Part shown: positions 61,577 through 64,000 of the stretch, one piece after another | How the letters are laid out: every line of letters starts with the position of its first letter | How positions within the stretch are numbered: position 1 is the first letter of the stretch | Origin: Paenibacillus sp. GP183 | GTDB lineage: Bacteria > Bacillota > Bacilli > Paenibacillales > NBRC-103111 | Reading direction: 5' to 3' | Length of the DNA: 64,000 nucleotides | NCBI RefSeq assembly: GCF_900104695.1 | Contig: NZ_FNSW01000001.1 | Coordinates: 1,240,001 to 1,304,000 of the forward strand | Program-made: the position numbers and the translations under genes | Notes under the pieces: generated by a model | Told to the model about the DNA's origin: nothing | Seen by the model: the letters and a program-made list of their open reading frames with translations, nothing else | Databases searched by the model: none

Positions 61577-62695
61577 ATGAAAGACAAGATGAAAGGTTTA
61601 CTCGTTGGATTAACCATTGGCACCCTGATTAGCGGATCAGCCGCTTATGCAGCCGGAACCCAGATTGAGGTGGCTTTCAGAGCTCTCAAATATATGTTTG
61701 ACGGTGTCGAAAAAGCGCCTGTCGATGGAGGAAAAGGCTTTATTTATGAAGGCACTACATACGTACCGATTCGCTTTGTAAGCGAGTCTCTCGGTAAACC
61801 GGTTGAATGGGATGAGGCGAGCCAAACGATTTGGATCGGCGATAACCCGACCCATATTGTGGCAACCTACCAAGGCGGCCAGGTTACGAAGAAGCAGCTG
61901 GACACTTTCCAAGCGATCACCCAATTTTTTAGTCCGAGCTATGCATCTGTAAAGGACAGTGCCGAGTATCGCAAGTCCGCAGTCCAGGATCTGATCAGAA
62001 ATCGGATTCTTGCCTCGCGTGCTGTCGAAGCCGATTTGAAGGCTGCCCAAGACAAAGCAACCGGGCAAATCAATGCCTGGAAAGCCCAGGACACCGAAAA
62101 GTGGAGCCAATCTTTGCAGGCGGCGAAGCTTACGGAATCGGATGTTGAACAGTTTCTAGCCCAGAATTATGCAATGACAAGCTTGCTTAATTCAAGTATC
62201 ACAGAAGACGAGTTAAAAGCCAAGTTTCAAGCCAATGTGGCTGCGGATAAAGACATCTATACGGTCGCATCGGTGAGACATATTTTGATCTCCATCAATG
62301 ACCCGCAAGGGCAGCCTCTTCGTACCAAGGCAGATGCTTTGGCCAAAGCAAAGGAAATTGCGCTTCAGCTTAAAAATGGCGGCGACTGGGCCAAGCTAGC
62401 ACTGGAAAGCTCTGATGATCCAGGCTCTAAGGATCAAGGCGGATTATACAAGGATGCCGAGGTTTCCGCATGGGTACCAGCTTTCAAGAAAGCCGCGGTT
62501 GAGCTGCCCATTGGCCAAATTAGCGAACCGGTGGAAACCAGCTTTGGCTACCATGTGATGAAGGTCGAAGCAAGAACCGTCAAAACCTGGGAGCAGGTCA
62601 AGCCGGCGTTGATGCTTCAGCTTGCCAAGGCAAAACTGCAAACGTTCGTAGAGCAAGAGCTACCAGGTTTGATTATAAAACTGGATATCAGGTAG
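61577..62695 (+). CDS. PrsA-like parvulin foldase with copper-amine-oxidase-type N-terminal domain
   Basis: A 372-residue exported peptidyl-prolyl isomerase. The signal peptide is LLVGLTIGTLISGSAAYA (residues ~8-25). Then a Cu_amine_oxidN1-like domain (APVDGGKGFIYEGTTYVPIR, SLGKPVEWDEASQTIWIGD, about 28-92), a SurA/PrsA-type helical part, and the parvulin domain VRHILISIND..SDDPGSKDQGGLY..VETSFGYHVMKVE (about 230-345). No lipobox Cys, so it is not a classic PrsA lipoprotein. The joined stalk-type domain is typical of Paenibacillaceae. GGTGG precedes the ATG. Confidence 0.9.
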   Translation: MKDKMKGLLVGLTIGTLISGSAAYAAGTQIEVAFRALKYMFDGVEKAPVDGGKGFIYEGTTYVPIRFVSESLGKPVEWDEASQTIWIGDNPTHIVATYQGGQVTKKQLDTFQAITQFFSPSYASVKDSAEYRKSAVQDLIRNRILASRAVEADLKAAQDKATGQINAWKAQDTEKWSQSLQAAKLTESDVEQFLAQNYAMTSLLNSSITEDELKAKFQANVAADKDIYTVASVRHILISINDPQGQPLRTKADALAKAKEIALQLKNGGDWAKLALESSDDPGSKDQGGLYKDAEVSAWVPAFKKAAVELPIGQISEPVETSFGYHVMKVEARTVKTWEQVKPALMLQLAKAKLQTFVEQELPGLIIKLDIR

Positions 62696-62737
62696 AATAG
62701 AATAATGTCTATTTCAGAATGAAGGATGGATTGCAGC

Positions 62738-63604
62738 ATGTTTGAAGCAAAAGATTGGACCGATTATGAATTGCTCGATACCGGCGGCGGCGAGAAGCTT
62801 GAGCGCTGGGGCACCTTTGTCCTGAGAAGGCCCGATCCCCAGATAATATGGCCCCTGGAGAAAGAGTCCCCATCCTGGCAGCAGGCCGATGCTCAGTATC
62901 ATCGAAGCTCAAGCGGAGGCGGCCAGTGGGCTTATCGCACAGAGCTTCCCGAACGCTGGACGATAACCTATGACCGGAAGCTTACCTTTTACATCAAGCC
63001 GACTGGCTTTAAGCACACAGGCCTTTTCCCTGAGCAAGCCGTCAATTGGAAATGGATGATGGATAAAATTGAAGCTGCCGGAAGGCCAATCAAAGTGCTC
63101 AACCTCTTTGCTTACACAGGCGGAGCAACGACAGCTTGTGCACATGCAGGGGCTGAGGTATGCCATGTCGACGCATCCAAGGGTGTCGTGCAATGGGCCA
63201 AAGAAAATCTCCATTTGTCCGGTCTTGGTGCTCGTCCTGTTCGTTTTATCACCGATGATGTCTTCAAATTCGTGCAGCGGGAACAGCGCCGCGGCAGCAA
63301 GTATGACGCCATCATTATGGATCCGCCTTCTTATGGGCGCGGTCCGAATGGCGAGACCTGGAAATTGGAGGATGACCTCTTCCCCTTTATTCAGACATGC
63401 ATGTCGATTTTATCCGATAAACCGCTGTTTCTCCTGATCAATTCCTATACCACCGGAATTTCGGCCACAGTGCTTCAAAACATTCTGGCGATCGCCATGA
63501 AGCCTAAATTTGGAGGGAGCATCACCAGCGGCGAAATCGGCTTGCCGATCACACACTCCGGGATGAAATTGCCTTGCGGTATCCTGGCACGCTGGGAGGA
63601 ATAA
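62738..63604 (+). CDS. SAM-dependent methyltransferase (RlmI/YccW-like family)
   Basis: A 288-residue class I methyltransferase. The SAM motif is VLNLFAYTGGATTACAHAGA (about 117-136), followed by VCHVDASKGVVQWAKEN, and the catalytic DPPSYGRGP (about 195). These fit the PF10672-type group close to 23S rRNA m5C methyltransferases, though the N-terminal PUA domain is missing. ATG at 62738 is chosen over 62726, as AAGGA lies 12 nt upstream of it and abuts the other. The next gene overlaps its ribosome site, so they are co-transcribed. Confidence 0.88.
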   Translation: MFEAKDWTDYELLDTGGGEKLERWGTFVLRRPDPQIIWPLEKESPSWQQADAQYHRSSSGGGQWAYRTELPERWTITYDRKLTFYIKPTGFKHTGLFPEQAVNWKWMMDKIEAAGRPIKVLNLFAYTGGATTACAHAGAEVCHVDASKGVVQWAKENLHLSGLGARPVRFITDDVFKFVQREQRRGSKYDAIIMDPPSYGRGPNGETWKLEDDLFPFIQTCMSILSDKPLFLLINSYTTGISATVLQNILAIAMKPKFGGSITSGEIGLPITHSGMKLPCGILARWEE

Positions 63605-63607
63605 AGC

Positions 63608-64000
63608 ATGTCCGGCATTCCTGTCCTCTATGAAGATAACCACATTCTTGTTGTTGTGAAACCGGTCAATATGCCGACTCAAGAGGATGACTCCCGAGAC
63701 CCGGATTTGCTGAACACCCTGAAGGCCGAGCTTAAAGTTCGCTATCAAAAACCGGGAAATGTTTATTTGGGTTTGGTGCACCGTCTGGATCGTCCGGTTG
63801 GAGGCGTGATGGTTTTTGCCAAAACGTCCAAAGCCGCTTCCAGATTATCTGAGGAAGTAAGAACCCGTCATTCGGATAAAACTTATGCAGCCGTTGTTCA
63901 CGGTAAACCGATGAAATCTGAGGATACACTGATTCATTGGCTTCTTAAGGATACGAACCAAAATAACGTTCATGTTGTAAGGGAAGGCGCAGCCGGAGCC
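63608..64000 (+). CDS. RluA-family pseudouridine synthase, partial
   Basis: The first 131 codons are in the window; the gene runs off the end. IPVLYEDNHILVVVKPVNMP and the catalytic block LVHRLDRPVGGVMVFAKTSK (Asp about residue 60) identify a RluA-type pseudouridine synthase acting on rRNA or tRNA. No S4 domain precedes it. ATG at 63608 follows GGGAGG and lies 3 nt past the methyltransferase stop. Confidence 0.93.
   Translation, partial: MSGIPVLYEDNHILVVVKPVNMPTQEDDSRDPDLLNTLKAELKVRYQKPGNVYLGLVHRLDRPVGGVMVFAKTSKAASRLSEEVRTRHSDKTYAAVVHGKPMKSEDTLIHWLLKDTNQNNVHVVREGAAGA

Overview
The window looks like chromosome of a spore-forming Bacillales bacterium, most likely Paenibacillus or a close relative. 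It carries the outer spore-coat gene cotE, strong AGGAGG-type ribosome binding sites with many TTG and GTG starts, a glgBCDA glycogen operon, copper-amine-oxidase-like surface domains and several protein families common in Paenibacillus. No tRNA, rRNA or CRISPR array was seen.

Layout. 1-5.7 kb: a phage-type amidoligase (cut by the window edge) downstream of cotE, an aromatic acid exporter, an M32 carboxypeptidase, an HesB/YqkB protein and a beta-carbonic anhydrase. 5.7-6.35 kb: an intergenic region full of hairpin repeats. 6.3-19.7 kb (minus strand): DUF309 protein, response regulator and histidine kinase with overlapping ends, a terminator, a group II intron that itself contains an insertion sequence, then a five-gene efflux operon (small secreted protein, membrane-fusion protein, ABC ATPase, ABC permease, large secreted protein). 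19.8-26.9 kb: small membrane and acidic proteins, an AraC remnant, a broken yyaL, and a repeat protein with a self-cleaving chaperone domain. 27-36.2 kb: an SsuABC-type importer, DinB, GIY-YIG, DUF6530, class I aldolase, epimerase, two CBO0543 membrane proteins and a yellow/MRJP-like protein. 36.3-37.8 kb: an IS1182-type element inside a terminator loop. 38-43.5 kb: metallo-hydrolase, AbrB-type membrane protein and small stress/regulatory proteins.

43.7-52.8 kb is the most coherent block: a zinc-homeostasis island. It has two Zn/Mn-type binding proteins, two ABC-3 permeases, one ATPase, two COG0523 GTPases, two Fur-family regulators and a His-rich NicO/RcnA-like exporter. Four control regions contain the Zur-box core GTAATNATTAC (one with a single mismatch). 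The block appears to be a single Zur regulon gathered in one place.

52.9-64 kb: a ClpP-like protease, GNAT, a BdbC/BdbD disulfide pair, a YjzC-like protein, the glgBCDA operon, a PrsA-like foldase with a copper-amine-oxidase-type domain, a SAM methyltransferase and the start of a RluA-type pseudouridine synthase.

Two threads cross the window. A short hairpin repeat sits directly before the Shine-Dalgarno sequence of three genes (six copies). Mobile elements have gone into terminators: the intron after one, the IS1182 element into the loop of another. All assignments come from reading the sequence; no database search was run.
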